From an uncultured Pseudomonas sp. (GTDB taxonomy: Bacteria; Pseudomonadota; Gammaproteobacteria; Pseudomonadales; Pseudomonadaceae), in contig NZ_OX044366.1 in NCBI RefSeq assembly GCF_943846705.1, forward strand, positions 434,001 through 498,000: DNA of 64,000 nt, given 5' to 3'. The notes below the pieces were generated by a model that saw nothing but the letters and a program-made list of their open reading frames with translations, did not search any database and was not told the origin of the DNA. Both the position numbers and the translations under genes were made by a program. Positions 1 to 9,144 of the stretch are shown piece after piece; positions within the stretch are counted from its first letter, which is position 1, and the number at the start of each line of letters is the position of its first letter.

Positions 1-1234
1 CAATGGCGTCGTCCACCACAATACCGATGGCCAGCACCATGCCGAACAGAGTCAGCAGGTTGATCGAGAAACCGAGCATGTACATGCCGATAAAGGTGCC
101 GACCAACGAGACCGGAATCGCCAACACCGGGATCAGCGTGGCGCGCCAGTTCTGCAAGAAGATAAACACCACCAACACCACCAGCACCAACGCCTCGAAG
201 AAGGTGTAGATCACCTCATCGATCGACACCCGCACGAACTTGGTGGTGTCGTACGGCACCTTGTAGGTCATGCCACTGGGGAAACTCTTCGACAACCGCT
301 GCAACGCATTACTGACCGCATCGGCAGTCTCAAGGGCATTCGCGCCCGGCTGCAGATACACACCAAAGGCGGCGTTCTGCTGACCGTTGAGCGAGGTCAT
401 CAGCGAGTAATCCTGCGCCCCGAGCTCGATCCGTGCGACATCCTTAAGCAACAGGCTGGCGCCGGTGTCATCGGTACGCAGGATGACGTTCTCAAACTCT
501 TTAGGGTCAGTGAAGCGGCCCTGAGTGGTCACGGTGTAGGTGAAGTCCTGCTCCTGTTTCAACGGCTGCTGGCCGAAGCTACCGGCGGCGAACTGCGAAT
601 TTTGCTCACGGATCGAATTGACCACATCGCTGGGGGTCAGGTTGAACTGCGCCAGCTTGTCTGGGCGTAACCAGATGCGCATGGAGTAGTCTTTCGAGCC
701 GAACTGGCTGACATCGCCCACACCGGGCAGGCGCTTGAGTTCATCGATCACGTTAATCAGCGCGTAGTTGCTGATGAACACCGGGTCGCGCGAGCCGTCC
801 GGCGAGTACAGGGTGACGACCTGCAGGATATCGGAAGACTTCTTCTGTACCTTGACGCCCTGCCGGCGTACTTCTTCCGGCAGTTTGGCTAGCGCGGCCT
901 GCACCCGGTTGTTGACGTCGATGGTGGCCTGATCCGGATCAGTGCCAACCTTGAAATACACCGACAGCCTCATCGAGTTGCCGCCGGAGTTGGACTGCTG
1001 GTAGATCATCCCCTCGACGCCGTTGATCGACTGCTCCAGCGGCGCAGCCACTGTCTCGGCGATCACCTGGGCGCTGGCGCCGGCATAGTTGGCGCTGACC
1101 GACACTTGCGGCGGCAGAATTTGCGGATACTGGGAGATCGGCAACGAGCGCATGGCCATCAGCCCCGCCAGCACGATGACGACCGAGATAACCGTGGCAA
1201 ATACCGGACGGTCGATAAAGAAGCGTGAAATCAC
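1..1234 (-). CDS. RND multidrug efflux pump inner-membrane permease (partial, N-terminal part)
   Basis: The frame is open from a GTG at 1234 to the window edge, giving about 411 N-terminal residues of an AcrB/MexB-type proton-driven drug exporter (about 1040 residues when complete). The start context reads [18 protein letters not shown], the usual first membrane helix. The typical porter-domain stretches [16 protein letters not shown] and [17 protein letters not shown] follow, then helix 2 and the IGIVVDDAI segment next to the proton-relay region. An AAGGAG ribosome-binding site (1244-1249, minus strand) overlaps the stop codon of the adaptor gene upstream, so the two are translationally linked. 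The C-terminal half and any outer-membrane channel gene lie outside the window. Family is certain; the exact pump and its substrates are not. Confidence 0.93.
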   Translation of the reverse strand, partial: MISRFFIDRPVFATVISVVIVLAGLMAMRSLPISQYPQILPPQVSVSANYAGASAQVIAETVAAPLEQSINGVEGMIYQQSNSGGNSMRLSVYFKVGTDPDQATIDVNNRVQAALAKLPEEVRRQGVKVQKKSSDILQVVTLYSPDGSRDPVFISNYALINVIDELKRLPGVGDVSQFGSKDYSMRIWLRPDKLAQFNLTPSDVVNSIREQNSQFAAGSFGQQPLKQEQDFTYTVTTQGRFTDPKEFENVILRTDDTGASLLLKDVARIELGAQDYSLMTSLNGQQNAAFGVYLQPGANALETADAVSNALQRLSKSFPSGMTYKVPYDTTKFVRVSIDEVIYTFFEALVLVVLVVFIFLQNWRATLIPVLAIPVSLVGTFIGMYMLGFSINLLTLFGMVLAIGIVVDDAI

Positions 1235-1247
1235 CTGGGAACGCTCC

Positions 1248-2387
1248 TTAGGATTGGCTGACAGCTGGGGCAACAACTTTTACCGGGGTGTCCGGACGTA
1301 CTTTGGGCAACCCTTCGACTATGACCTGCTCACCGGCGCTGATCCCGGACACGATGACCCAGCGGCCCTTGGCCGTGTGTCCGGTGGTGACCTGACGCAT
1401 GCGCGCCACGCCACCCTCATCCACCACATACACAAAGGTGCCAGCCGGGCCCTGGGCAATTGCTCGCTCAGGCAGGGTCATGGCATTCGGCAGGCTGAGG
1501 CCCTTGACCTGAACACGGACGAACTGGCCGGGCATCAGCTTTTGCTCGGGGTTAGGCACCACCGCGCGCGCGCTGACCGAGCCGGTACCGCGATCCACCA
1601 GGCTGTCGGTGAAATCCACCTTGCCTTCCAGCGGATACACGCTGCCGTCACCGAGAGTAATCTGCACGCTCATTTTGCCGTCTTCCGGCAGTATCAGACT
1701 GCCGTTCTGCAGCCCACTGCGAACACTCGCCACATCGGAGTCGGGGGCGGCAAAGTTGACGTAAATCGGATCCAACTGGGTGATATTGCTCAGCAGGCTG
1801 GCATTCGGATCACCGGCCACCATCAGGCTGCCTTCGGAGACGGTTTCCTTGCTGGTAATACCTGAAATAGGGGCCTTCACCGTGGTGTAGTCGAGGTCGA
1901 TCTGCTTGGTCTGCACCTCGGCCTCGGCAGCCTGGATATTCGCCTTGCTCTGCTCGAAGTTGGAGACCGCGTTATCCAGCTCGCTCTCGCTGGCAAAGCC
2001 CTTCTTCTGCAGCTCACGGATACGCTTGAGGTCACGCGCGGTTTGCCGGTAGCGCGCCTGCTCCTGCGCCAGCGCGCCTTTAGCCCGACTCAGCGCCGCC
2101 TGATAGATGCGCGGGTCGATGCGAAACATCACCTGCCCCTGTTTGACCTGGCTACCTTCTAGGTAGGTACGCTCCTGCAGAATCCCGCTCACTTGGGCGC
2201 GCACCTGCACTTCGCGAAAACCGGCCGTACGCGCGGAATATTCAAACTCCAATGGCAGTGCTTCGACCTTTACGGTTTCTACCACCACTTCGGGCGCACG
2301 TGGTGCGTCGGCGGCATACAACGGAGCAGCCAGAACAGCCAGTAACAAGGAACCGGCAAGCGCCGGCAGATGACGGGAAAAAAGCAT
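1248..2387 (-). CDS. RND efflux periplasmic adaptor (membrane fusion protein)
   Basis: This 379-residue MexA/AcrA-family adaptor would bridge the RND permease to an outer-membrane channel. Residues 1-25 look like a cleavable Sec signal peptide ending LYA before ADAP. No lipobox cysteine is present, unlike MexA or TtgA, so it is probably not lipidated. A biotinyl-lipoyl-like half ([19 protein letters not shown]) is followed by a coiled-coil hairpin (about residues 95-170), the second lipoyl half ([19 protein letters not shown]) and beta-barrel/membrane-proximal domains. I chose the ATG at 2387 because GGAG lies about 6 nt upstream and it begins at the signal peptide; an upstream in-frame start would add a stretch unlike the family. 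First gene of the operon, divergent from a TetR gene. Confidence 0.93.
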   Translation of the reverse strand: MLFSRHLPALAGSLLLAVLAAPLYAADAPRAPEVVVETVKVEALPLEFEYSARTAGFREVQVRAQVSGILQERTYLEGSQVKQGQVMFRIDPRIYQAALSRAKGALAQEQARYRQTARDLKRIRELQKKGFASESELDNAVSNFEQSKANIQAAEAEVQTKQIDLDYTTVKAPISGITSKETVSEGSLMVAGDPNASLLSNITQLDPIYVNFAAPDSDVASVRSGLQNGSLILPEDGKMSVQITLGDGSVYPLEGKVDFTDSLVDRGTGSVSARAVVPNPEQKLMPGQFVRVQVKGLSLPNAMTLPERAIAQGPAGTFVYVVDEGGVARMRQVTTGHTAKGRWVIVSGISAGEQVIVEGLPKVRPDTPVKVVAPAVSQS

Positions 2388-2437
2388 GGGTGTCTCCGAA
2401 AGGACGCGGGTGCAGCATATAAAGCCGGCAATGCTAG

Positions 2438-2459
2438 TTACATACACAAGTGTTTGTAA
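2438..2459. promoter_or_regulatory. Palindromic TetR/AcrR-type operator
   Basis: A 22-bp near-perfect inverted repeat lies between the adaptor gene and the divergent TetR gene. Left half TTACATACACA, right half AGTGTTTGTAA. The outer five bases of each arm are exactly complementary, and only positions 6/17 and the central AA break symmetry. Length, position and the TTACA...TGTAA ends resemble operators of AcrR/TtgR-type repressors, so the neighbouring TetR protein is the likely ligand (inference). It could control both divergent transcripts. Confidence 0.75.
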
Positions 2460-2512
2460 ATAGAACATTACCCTTAACTTCATTACACTTTGTGCTCAGC
2501 CTAGCCAGAAAT

Positions 2513-3187
2513 ATGCCTGCTGCCATGCGCCGGACCAAAGAAGATGCCGAGAAAACCCGGATTGCGCTCCTCGAAGCCGCCGAATCGCTGTTTCTGGAAA
2601 AAGGCGTGGCGCATACCAGTCTGGAACATATCGCCCGACAGGCCGGCGTCACGCGCGGCGCGGTGTATTGGCACTTTGCCAACAAAGCTCACTTGTTCAA
2701 CGCCATGCTTAACCAGGTGCGCCTGCCGCCCGAGCAGTTAGCCGAGCGCATGCGTGGCTGCCCGGAGCACGATCCGCTGCTAACCCTGCGCGACCTGTGT
2801 ATTGAGGCGATCACCAACCTGGCGCACGACGAGCAGAAGCGCAGAATTTTCACGATTTTGCTGCGCCGCTGCGAGTTCACCGAAGAGCTGCATGACGCTG
2901 AAGAACGCCATGAAGCCTTTATCAATCAGTTTATCGAGCTCTGTGAACAGTCGTTCAGCGCGCCATCGGTCAGCGTGCGCCTGCACGCGGAAATCAGCCC
3001 ACGCCTGGCCGCGCGGGCTGTGCACGGATTACTTATCGGCCTGATCCATGACTGGCTGCGCGACCCCACGCTGTTCGACCTTCTGCAAGACACCCCCAAG
3101 ATGGTCGACGCCGGCTTTCGTGGGCTGATCCGCGACTGGTCAGCCCAGGAAGCACCCAGTGCCGATCAGGCCAAGCCTGCGCTATAG
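2513..3187 (+). CDS. TetR/AcrR-family repressor of the efflux operon
   Basis: A 224-residue TetR-family DNA-binding protein. The N-terminal helix-turn-helix is clear (TSLEHIARQAGVTRGAVYWHFANK, split here by position about 36-58), a signature typical of AcrR/TtgR/NalD-like efflux repressors. The C-terminal ligand domain has the HDEQKRRIFTILLRRCEF stretch common to this subgroup. Starts at 2513 or 2525 are both possible (MPAAMRR or MRRTKED); neither has a strong ribosome-binding site, and I kept the longer. It is divergent from the RND operon across a 125-bp region with a 22-bp operator, so autoregulation plus repression of the pump, relieved by drug binding, is the expected mode (family knowledge). 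Its 3' end overlaps the convergent copper chaperone gene by 22 bp. Confidence 0.9.
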   Translation: MPAAMRRTKEDAEKTRIALLEAAESLFLEKGVAHTSLEHIARQAGVTRGAVYWHFANKAHLFNAMLNQVRLPPEQLAERMRGCPEHDPLLTLRDLCIEAITNLAHDEQKRRIFTILLRRCEFTEELHDAEERHEAFINQFIELCEQSFSAPSVSVRLHAEISPRLAARAVHGLLIGLIHDWLRDPTLFDLLQDTPKMVDAGFRGLIRDWSAQEAPSADQAKPAL

Positions 3188-3378
3188 CCGGCCTCGGCAA
3201 TCGCGATAATCAGCTCATCACTGGATAAGCGGCTACCTACCTTTACCTCGCCGCCTTGCAGCTTTACCCGGACATCGGCCGCCGCATCGCGCGCCAGCAC
3301 GGCCTCGGTCACCGCTTTGACGCAATGATCACAAGTCATGCCTTCGACCCGAAATGTATGAACGCTGGTTGCTTGCAT
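3166..3378 (-). CDS. Heavy-metal-associated (HMA) copper chaperone, CopZ-like
   Basis: A 70-residue single-domain protein with the metal-binding loop GMTCDHC near its N-terminus and the ferredoxin-like fold length typical of CopZ/Atx1 chaperones. It would bind Cu(I) in the cytoplasm and pass it to CopA or CueR. I favour the second of two adjacent ATGs (3378), because AGGTG then sits 7 nt upstream. A CueR-type promoter (3413-3443) points at this gene, and CopA is divergent 200 bp away, so copper induction is likely. The last 22 bp overlap the 3' end of the convergent TetR gene. Confidence 0.9.
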   Translation of the reverse strand: MQATSVHTFRVEGMTCDHCVKAVTEAVLARDAAADVRVKLQGGEVKVGSRLSSDELIIAIAEAGYSAGLA

Positions 3379-3412
3379 CATTAATCACCTGAATTAACCT
3401 GTTGAAGTGCAC

Positions 3413-3443
3413 AGTGTCCTCCTTGCCAGCGGGGTAAGGTCAA
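3413..3443 (-). promoter_or_regulatory. CueR-type promoter for the copper chaperone gene
   Basis: On the minus strand there is a -35 TTGACC (3438-3443), a 19-bp spacer and a -10-like GACACT (3413-3418). The spacer carries the dyad CCTTACC...GGCAAGG expected for CueR. The 19-bp spacing is the MerR-family hallmark: the activator must untwist the DNA for RNA polymerase to use it. The cueR gene is 2.7 kb away. Confidence 0.82.
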
Positions 3444-3533
3444 GCCATAAACAAGCGCCGGACCGCATTTTTAACCTGGCACAGCAGCGACCCAAGGGTG
3501 GCGGCCAGAAATGACAGGGTCAGAAAACAACGC

Positions 3534-3564
3534 TTGACCCTGCCAAGGTGGCAAGGTTGATCCT
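3534..3564 (+). promoter_or_regulatory. CueR-type promoter for copA
   Basis: Plus strand: -35 TTGACC (3534-3539), exactly 19 bp of spacer, then GATCCT (3559-3564) as -10. The spacer contains the inverted pair TGCCAAGG / GGCAAGG. It closely parallels the E. coli copA promoter layout (TTGACC-N19-TAACCT, from memory). Transcription would begin near 3571, about 20 nt before the copA start. Confidence 0.82.
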
Positions 3565-3591
3565 GTGGTGAAATTCAATGGAGGCTGCCGC

Positions 3592-5979
3592 ATGTCCAAT
3601 CTCACCACCTTTGATTTGCCGATCAGCGGCATGACCTGTGCCAGCTGCGTCGGTCGCGTCGAACGCGCCCTGGCCAAGGTCGCCGAAGTCAGTAGCGTCA
3701 GCGTCAACCTGGCCAGCGAGCAGGCGCGCATCGAAGCGCCAGCGGCCAGTTTGGAGCAACTGGTCGCGGCCGTCAGCGCCGCCGGCTACCAGGTGCCCAG
3801 TGAACGCCTGGAACTGGCGATCACTGGCATGACTTGCGCCAGCTGTGCCGGCCGTATCGAACGCGCACTGGCGCAACAGCCAGGCGTCATGGCAGTGAGC
3901 GTCAACCTGGCCACAGAACGTGCGCAACTGCAGGTGCTCCCCGGCACTGAGCCGAAGGCCCTGCTGCAAGCCGTCAGCCAAGCGGGTTATCAGGCCAGCC
4001 CGGTCAGCGAGACACAGGCCACGCCGGCCACCGCTGGCAAACAATTGCAGCGCGAGCGCTGGATGCTGCTCCTGGCCATCGTACTGACCCTGCCGCTGGT
4101 CATTCCGATGTTCGTCGAACCCTTTGGCCTGCACTGGATGCTGCCGGCCTGGGCGCAGTTTGCCCTCGCCACGCCGGTGCAGTTTATCTTCGGCGCACGC
4201 TTCTATCGTGCAGCCTGGAGTGCACTGCGCGCCAAAGCCAGCAACATGGATCAGCTGGTCGCCATCGGCACCAGCGCCGCCTATGGCCTGAGCCTGTATC
4301 AGTGGGCCGTCACCCCAAACGGGGCGATGGCGCACCTGTATTTCGAAGCCTCGGCGGTGATCATCACCTTGATTCTGCTCGGCAAATACCTGGAAAGCCG
4401 CGCCAAACGGCAAACCAGCAGTGCCATCCGCGCCTTGCAGGCTTTACGCCCGGAGCGCGCGCTGCGCCTGCGTGATGGCAACGAACAATGGGTGGCCCTC
4501 AACGAATTGCAGCTGGGTGACCGTATTGTGGTCAAACCTGGCGAGCGCTTCCCGGTCGACGGCCTGGTTCAGGAAGGTCAGAGCCACGCCGACGAGGCGC
4601 TGATCAGTGGTGAGAGCCTGCCGCAGCCCAAACAACCGGGGGACACCGTCACCGCCGGGGCGATCAACGGCGAGGGCCGGCTGTTGGTGGAAACCACCGC
4701 GCTGGGCGCAGAAACCGTGCTGTCGAAGATTATTCGCCTGGTCGAAGATGCCCAGGCCGCCAAGGCCCCGATCCAGAAACTGGTGGATAAAGTCAGCCAA
4801 ATCTTCGTCCCCAGCGTGTTGCTGATCGCCCTGGCCACGCTGGTAACCTGGCTAATGCTCGGCGCGGGGATTGAAACCGCCCTGCTCAACGCCGTAGCCG
4901 TGCTGGTAATTGCCTGCCCTTGCGCCCTCGGCCTGGCCACGCCCACCGCGATCATGGCCGGCACTGGCGTGGCCGCACGCCACGGGATTCTGATCAAGGA
5001 TGCCGAAGCCTTGGAGGTCGCCCACTCGGTCAGCTTGGTCGCCTTCGACAAGACCGGCACCCTGACCTCCGGCGCCCCCCAGATTGCCCACCTGCAAGCC
5101 GTCGACGGTGATACCGAGCAGTTGCTGAAACTGGCCGGCGCTCTGCAGCGCGGCAGCGAACACCCACTGGCAAAGGCGGTGCTCGACCAATGCGCGGAGC
5201 AGCGGCTGACACTGGCCGAGGTCAGCGACAGCAAAGCGCTGGCCGGGCGCGGGATTGCCGGACGGATTGACGAGCGCCAACTGGCCCTGGGCAACAAACG
5301 CCTGCTGGAAGAACACTGGCTGCAGAATCAAGTGTTAATCGCCGAGGCGTTGGCCTGGGAGGCCGAAGGCCGCACCCTGTCCTGGCTGATGGAGCTCACG
5401 CCGCAGCCCCAGGTGTTGGGCCTGTTTGCCTTTGGCGACACCCTCAAGGACGGCGCCACGGAGGCCATCAGCGCGCTGACTGCACAGGGCATTGCCAGCC
5501 ACCTGATCAGTGGCGACAACCAAGGCAGCGTCAACGCCGTGTCGCAGGCCCTTGGCATCACCACAGCACATGCTGAAGTGCTGCCGGCGAACAAAGCCGC
5601 CATCATCACCGAACTGAAGAAACAGGCCGTAGTGGCCATGGTTGGCGACGGCATCAACGACGCGCCCGCACTGGCCGCCGCCGATGTCGGCATCGCCATG
5701 GGCAGCGGCACCGATGTGGCCATGCATGCTGCCGGCATCACCCTGATGCGCGGCGACCCGCGCCTGGTGGCCGACGCCCTGGACATCAGCAAGCGCACCT
5801 ACAACAAAATCCGCCAGAACCTGTTCTGGGCCTTCGCCTACAACCTGGTTGGCATTCCATTAGCGGCGGCTGGCCTGCTCAACCCGATGCTAGCGGGCGC
5901 GGCCATGGCACTGTCCAGCGTCAGCGTGGTGAGCAATGCCCTGCTGCTGAAAACCTGGAAACCCCAAGAGCACAACTGA
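3592..5979 (+). CDS. copA: Copper-exporting P1B-type ATPase CopA
   Basis: A 795-residue inner-membrane Cu(I) exporter driven by ATP. Two N-terminal HMA domains each carry GMTCASC (residues about 13-19 and 79-85). The membrane metal site CPC is at 442-444 ([15 protein letters not shown]). The phosphorylated aspartate motif DKTGT starts at 486, the P1B-specific His-Pro at 524-525 ([10 protein letters not shown]), and the hinge GDGIND starts at 685. I chose the ATG at 3592 because GGAGG lies 7 nt upstream; an in-frame ATG at 3565 would start within the presumed -10/+1 region. It sits between the chaperone gene and cueR with its own CueR-type promoter. Confidence 0.97.
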   Translation: MSNLTTFDLPISGMTCASCVGRVERALAKVAEVSSVSVNLASEQARIEAPAASLEQLVAAVSAAGYQVPSERLELAITGMTCASCAGRIERALAQQPGVMAVSVNLATERAQLQVLPGTEPKALLQAVSQAGYQASPVSETQATPATAGKQLQRERWMLLLAIVLTLPLVIPMFVEPFGLHWMLPAWAQFALATPVQFIFGARFYRAAWSALRAKASNMDQLVAIGTSAAYGLSLYQWAVTPNGAMAHLYFEASAVIITLILLGKYLESRAKRQTSSAIRALQALRPERALRLRDGNEQWVALNELQLGDRIVVKPGERFPVDGLVQEGQSHADEALISGESLPQPKQPGDTVTAGAINGEGRLLVETTALGAETVLSKIIRLVEDAQAAKAPIQKLVDKVSQIFVPSVLLIALATLVTWLMLGAGIETALLNAVAVLVIACPCALGLATPTAIMAGTGVAARHGILIKDAEALEVAHSVSLVAFDKTGTLTSGAPQIAHLQAVDGDTEQLLKLAGALQRGSEHPLAKAVLDQCAEQRLTLAEVSDSKALAGRGIAGRIDERQLALGNKRLLEEHWLQNQVLIAEALAWEAEGRTLSWLMELTPQPQVLGLFAFGDTLKDGATEAISALTAQGIASHLISGDNQGSVNAVSQALGITTAHAEVLPANKAAIITELKKQAVVAMVGDGINDAPALAAADVGIAMGSGTDVAMHAAGITLMRGDPRLVADALDISKRTYNKIRQNLFWAFAYNLVGIPLAAAGLLNPMLAGAAMALSSVSVVSNALLLKTWKPQEHN

Positions 5980-5989
5980 ACAACCGCTG

Positions 5990-6094
5990 GATGGGTTAGG
6001 CGCAAGCGCCGTAACCCATCAGCGTTATTCGCCGTACCAACTGATGCATACAGACGCGGTCTGCTGGCTATCGCTGCGCTCAATGCCATCCGCC
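5990..6094. repeat. REPIN-like palindromic repeat downstream of copA
   Basis: Bases 5990-6020 form an almost perfect palindrome: GATGGGTTA + GGCG + CAAG + CGCC + G + TAACCCATC. About 40 bp on, a degenerate unit in the opposite orientation follows (6063-6094, GGCTATCGCTGCGCTCA ... CCATCC). The same core appears at 19656-19719 and 28739-28769. The arrangement, two inverted REP-type units after a gene end, fits extragenic palindromic elements of pseudomonads. It could also act as a terminator for copA. Confidence 0.7.
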
Positions 6095-6116
6095 GAACAT
6101 CGCTTAGGAAACGCCC

Positions 6117-6509
6117 ATGAACATCGGCCAAGCCGCAAAGAAAACCGGCCTTAGTGCCAAGATGATCCGCTACTACGAAAGCATCGAGCTGCTGCCCGCC
6201 GCCGACCGCTCGGACAGCGGCTACCGCCAGTACAATGCGCAGGATTTGCACCGCCTGGCGTTTATCAAGCGCTCGCGCGACCTGGGGTTTTCCCTGGCCG
6301 AAGTCAGCCAGCTACTGGCCCTATGGCAGGATCGCCAACGTGCCAGCGCCGACGTCAAGGCCCTGGCCGCCGCGCATATCACAGAGCTGGAACGCAAGAT
6401 CAGCGAACTCAGCAGCCTGCGTAACACGCTCAGGGAGTTGATGAACAGCTGCCAGGGTAACGACCGCCCGGACTGTCCAATCCTCAAGGATCTAGAGTCC
6501 GGTTGCTGA
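6117..6509 (+). CDS. cueR: Copper-responsive MerR-family activator CueR
   Basis: A 130-residue MerR-family regulator. The N-terminal winged helix (MNIGQAAKKTGLSAKMIRYY) is followed by a dimerisation coiled coil and a C-terminal metal loop with Cys112 and Cys120 (SCQGNDRPDCPIL), matching the Cu(I) ligand numbering of E. coli CueR. Absence of the cysteine pattern of MerR or ZntR supports a monovalent-metal sensor. It would bind the 19-bp-spacer promoters at 3413-3443 and 3534-3564 and activate copper export. It lies downstream of copA, separated by a REP-like repeat, so it probably has its own promoter. Confidence 0.95.
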   Translation: MNIGQAAKKTGLSAKMIRYYESIELLPAADRSDSGYRQYNAQDLHRLAFIKRSRDLGFSLAEVSQLLALWQDRQRASADVKALAAAHITELERKISELSSLRNTLRELMNSCQGNDRPDCPILKDLESGC

Positions 6510-6521
6510 CCTGGCGCCCCC

Positions 6522-7109
6522 CTACAGCGCCTGCTGCAAGGCCCGGCAATCCACCGCAAAATGATCCGTCAGTTCCGGCCAGAGATTTTCCGCCAGGTTA
6601 ACCAGCACGCTGCGCGCCCCGGCGGCGCGTGCGCACTCCAGATCAAAACGGTAATCACCGACCATCACCAGCTCGCTCGGTGCCACCTGCCATGCCTTGG
6701 CAAAATGCAACAGGCCGCCCGGGTCGGGTTTCGGTGGCGCTTCATCGCGGCCAATGACATCGACCACGGCAAAGCAGTCATCCAGGCCGATGGCGCGCAA
6801 GGTCAGCAGCGCCAGCTCGTGAGCATTACGGGTGAGGATGCCGAGCCGGCAGCCGCGGCCGTGCAGCTCGCGCACCAGTTCAATCGCACCCGGCGCCGGC
6901 TGCGAGGTCAGCGCCAGCTCGCGCTCATGCTCCAGCAGCCAGGCATGTTTAGCGGTAGCCAGCGCCTCAGGCAGGCTGGCCAGGTGACCGAGAATGTCCT
7001 CGGCAAGTGGAATATCCAAGGCACGCTTGATCGCCTCGAAGTCATGCACCGCCAACGTCAGGGTGCCGTCCATGTCGAACACCCAGTGCTGGGCGGCGGC
7101 GAGGCTCAT
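6522..7109 (-). CDS. HAD-superfamily hydrolase (phosphoglycolate-phosphatase-like)
   Basis: A 195-residue HAD-IA phosphatase. Motif I is FDMDGTLT (nucleophile Asp12, acid/base Asp14), motif II the threonine of LGILTRN, motif III the lysine of APPKPDP, and motif IV GDYRFD. A helical cap of about 70 residues separates motifs I and II. The substrate cannot be read from sequence. Its start overlaps the end of tesB by 4 bp (ATGA), so the two are co-translated. It converges on cueR with a 12-bp gap. Confidence 0.88.
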   Translation of the reverse strand: MSLAAAQHWVFDMDGTLTLAVHDFEAIKRALDIPLAEDILGHLASLPEALATAKHAWLLEHERELALTSQPAPGAIELVRELHGRGCRLGILTRNAHELALLTLRAIGLDDCFAVVDVIGRDEAPPKPDPGGLLHFAKAWQVAPSELVMVGDYRFDLECARAAGARSVLVNLAENLWPELTDHFAVDCRALQQAL

Positions 7110-7975
7110 TTCCAGTCCTCACGCAAACGGATCAAGCCTTCTTGTGCGACCGAGGCAACCAACTGGCCCTGACGATTGAAGATGCTGCCGCGCGCGAAGC
7201 CACGGCCGTTACCGGCCCAGGGGCTGTCCATGCTGTAGAGCAGCCAGTCGTCCATGCGCAGGTTGCCGTGGAACCACAGTGAATGGTCGAGGCTGGCCAC
7301 CTGCATAAACTTCTGCCACACCGACACGCCGTGCGGCAGCATCGAGGTGGTCAGCAAATTGAAGTCACTGGCATAGCCCAGCAGGTATTTGTGCAGTTGC
7401 GGATCATCCGGCAGCTCGCCGGCGGCGCGGAACCACACATGCTTGACCGGCTCGCAGGGTTGCGGGGCAAAAGGATTATCCACCGTCACCGGACGGATCT
7501 CGATTGGCTTGGCGCTCACCGCGCGCTCACGCATGGGCTCCGGCAACGCATCGACGATCAGGCGCGCCAGTTCGGTTTCCGACTTCAGCGCTTCCGGCCC
7601 CGGCACATCAGGCATCAGGTTTTGATGGTTAAAGCCTTGCTCATCGAACTGGAAGGAGGCGCTGCAGGTAAAGATCGGCTTGCCCTTCTGGATCGCCGTG
7701 ACCCGCCGCGTGCTGAAGCTGCCGCCATCACGCACGCGCTCAACCTGATAGACCACCGGCAACGTGGCATCGCCGGGACGCAAAAAATAACCGTGCATGG
7801 AATGCACATGGCGCGCCGCCTCGACCGTCTGGCTGGCCGCCGAGATGCATTGACCAAGCACCTGACCACCAAACAGCTGGCGAAAGCCAAGGTCTTGGCT
7901 GACGCCGCGAAACAGATTTTCTTCGATGGTTTCCAGGGTCAGCAGGGCGACCAACTCATTCAACACCTGACTCAT
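7106..7975 (-). CDS. tesB: Acyl-CoA thioesterase II TesB
   Basis: A 289-residue double-hotdog thioesterase of usual family length that hydrolyses medium/long acyl-CoA to fatty acid and CoA. The N-terminal hotdog has FRGVSQDLGFRQLFGGQVL and the SMHGYFLRPGD helix. The C-terminal hotdog carries SLDHSLWFHG (the catalytic Asp region) and the closing SVAQEGLIR with the conserved Gln. It leads a two-gene unit with the HAD phosphatase downstream and is divergent from the histone-deacetylase-like gene. Confidence 0.93.
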   Translation of the reverse strand: MSQVLNELVALLTLETIEENLFRGVSQDLGFRQLFGGQVLGQCISAASQTVEAARHVHSMHGYFLRPGDATLPVVYQVERVRDGGSFSTRRVTAIQKGKPIFTCSASFQFDEQGFNHQNLMPDVPGPEALKSETELARLIVDALPEPMRERAVSAKPIEIRPVTVDNPFAPQPCEPVKHVWFRAAGELPDDPQLHKYLLGYASDFNLLTTSMLPHGVSVWQKFMQVASLDHSLWFHGNLRMDDWLLYSMDSPWAGNGRGFARGSIFNRQGQLVASVAQEGLIRLREDWK

Positions 7976-8158
7976 GCATGCTCTCCTGTTAACGCATCTG
8001 GCTGGGGACGAGATGGTAAAGACTTTGCCAACGCTTGTCGGCCTGACTGCACGCTAGATACAGACAATCATGCCAGCATTCTGGCCAATCAGCAGACGGG
8101 CTTGAGCCTGGCGCCAGCCTGCCGCCATACTTTAGACCTCTCCGCACGAGCCTTCCCC

Positions 8159-9088
8159 ATGCGCCTGCCGCTGGTCTATCACGACGATTACAGCCCGCCC
8201 TTCCCGGCCAATCATCGTTTTCCCATGGAAAAATTCCGCTTGCTGCGCGACCACTTGATCGCCAGTGGCCTGAGCACCGATGCCGAACTGCTGCGCCCGG
8301 AGCGCTGTCCCAGCGAGGTCCTGGCCCTGGCCCATTGCCCGGCGTATATCGAGCGTTTTGTCAGTGGCGAACTGAGCCATGAAGAACAACGCCGCCTTGG
8401 CCTGCCCTGGAGCGCCGCATTGGCGCAGCGCACCCTTCGCGCGGTGGGCGGCTCATTGCTGGCGGCGGAACTGGCCTTGCAGCACGGTATGGCCTGTCAC
8501 CTGGCCGGCGGCACGCACCATGCGCATTACGACCACCCGGCTGGGTTCTGCATTTTCAATGACCTGGCGGTGATCAGCCAATACTTGCTGCAAAGTGGCA
8601 AGGCCCAGCGCGTGCTGATCTTCGACTGCGACGTGCACCAGGGTGACGGCACCGCGCGGCTGCTGGAGCACACCCCGGACGCCATCACCGTGTCCCTGCA
8701 TTGTGAAAAAAATTACCCGGCACGCAAGGCCCTCAGCGACTGGGACATTCCCCTGCCCAACGGCATGGGCGATGCCGCCTATCTAAAGGTGGTGAATGAC
8801 ACCCTGAATTACCTGCTGCCGTTGTACCAGCCGGATATCGTGCTCTACGACGCCGGCGTCGACGTGCACCAGAGCGACGCCCTCGGCTACCTCAACCTCA
8901 GTGATGCCGGCATTGCCGCCCGCGATGAAGCTGTGCTCGATCACTGCATCGGCCGCGATATTGCGGTGGTGGGGGTAATCGGCGGCGGCTACGATAAAGA
9001 CCGCCTGGCGCTGGCACGCCGGCATGGCATCCTGCACCACAGCGCCGACAAGGTTTGGCGGGCGAACGGCTTGGGTGGTAAGGCTTAA
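8159..9088 (+). CDS. Histone deacetylase family protein (Zn-dependent amidohydrolase)
   Basis: A 309-residue class II-like HDAC/acetylpolyamine amidohydrolase. The paired catalytic histidines are in GGTHHAHYD, zinc ligands in FDCDVHQGDGTA (Asp, His) and DAGVDVH (Asp), and a GGGY loop near the C-terminus (VIGGGYDKD). The physiological substrate in bacteria is generally unknown: acetylated small amines or protein lysines. The chosen ATG gives MRLPLVYHDDY, the normal family N-terminus. The frame stays open far upstream antisense to tesB, but that part is not homologous to anything expected. Confidence 0.9.
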   Translation: MRLPLVYHDDYSPPFPANHRFPMEKFRLLRDHLIASGLSTDAELLRPERCPSEVLALAHCPAYIERFVSGELSHEEQRRLGLPWSAALAQRTLRAVGGSLLAAELALQHGMACHLAGGTHHAHYDHPAGFCIFNDLAVISQYLLQSGKAQRVLIFDCDVHQGDGTARLLEHTPDAITVSLHCEKNYPARKALSDWDIPLPNGMGDAAYLKVVNDTLNYLLPLYQPDIVLYDAGVDVHQSDALGYLNLSDAGIAARDEAVLDHCIGRDIAVVGVIGGGYDKDRLALARRHGILHHSADKVWRANGLGGKA

Positions 9089-9144
9089 CGGGCTAAAGCG
9101 ACGCGATCACAGCCCGTCGATGAGGACGCTGAGCGCTGTAACCG

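Noticed and set aside
7283..8158. In-frame upstream extension of the histone-deacetylase-like gene to about 600 residues
   Set aside because: The extra part is antisense to tesB, has no family homology visible, and the HDAC domain begins normally at 8159.
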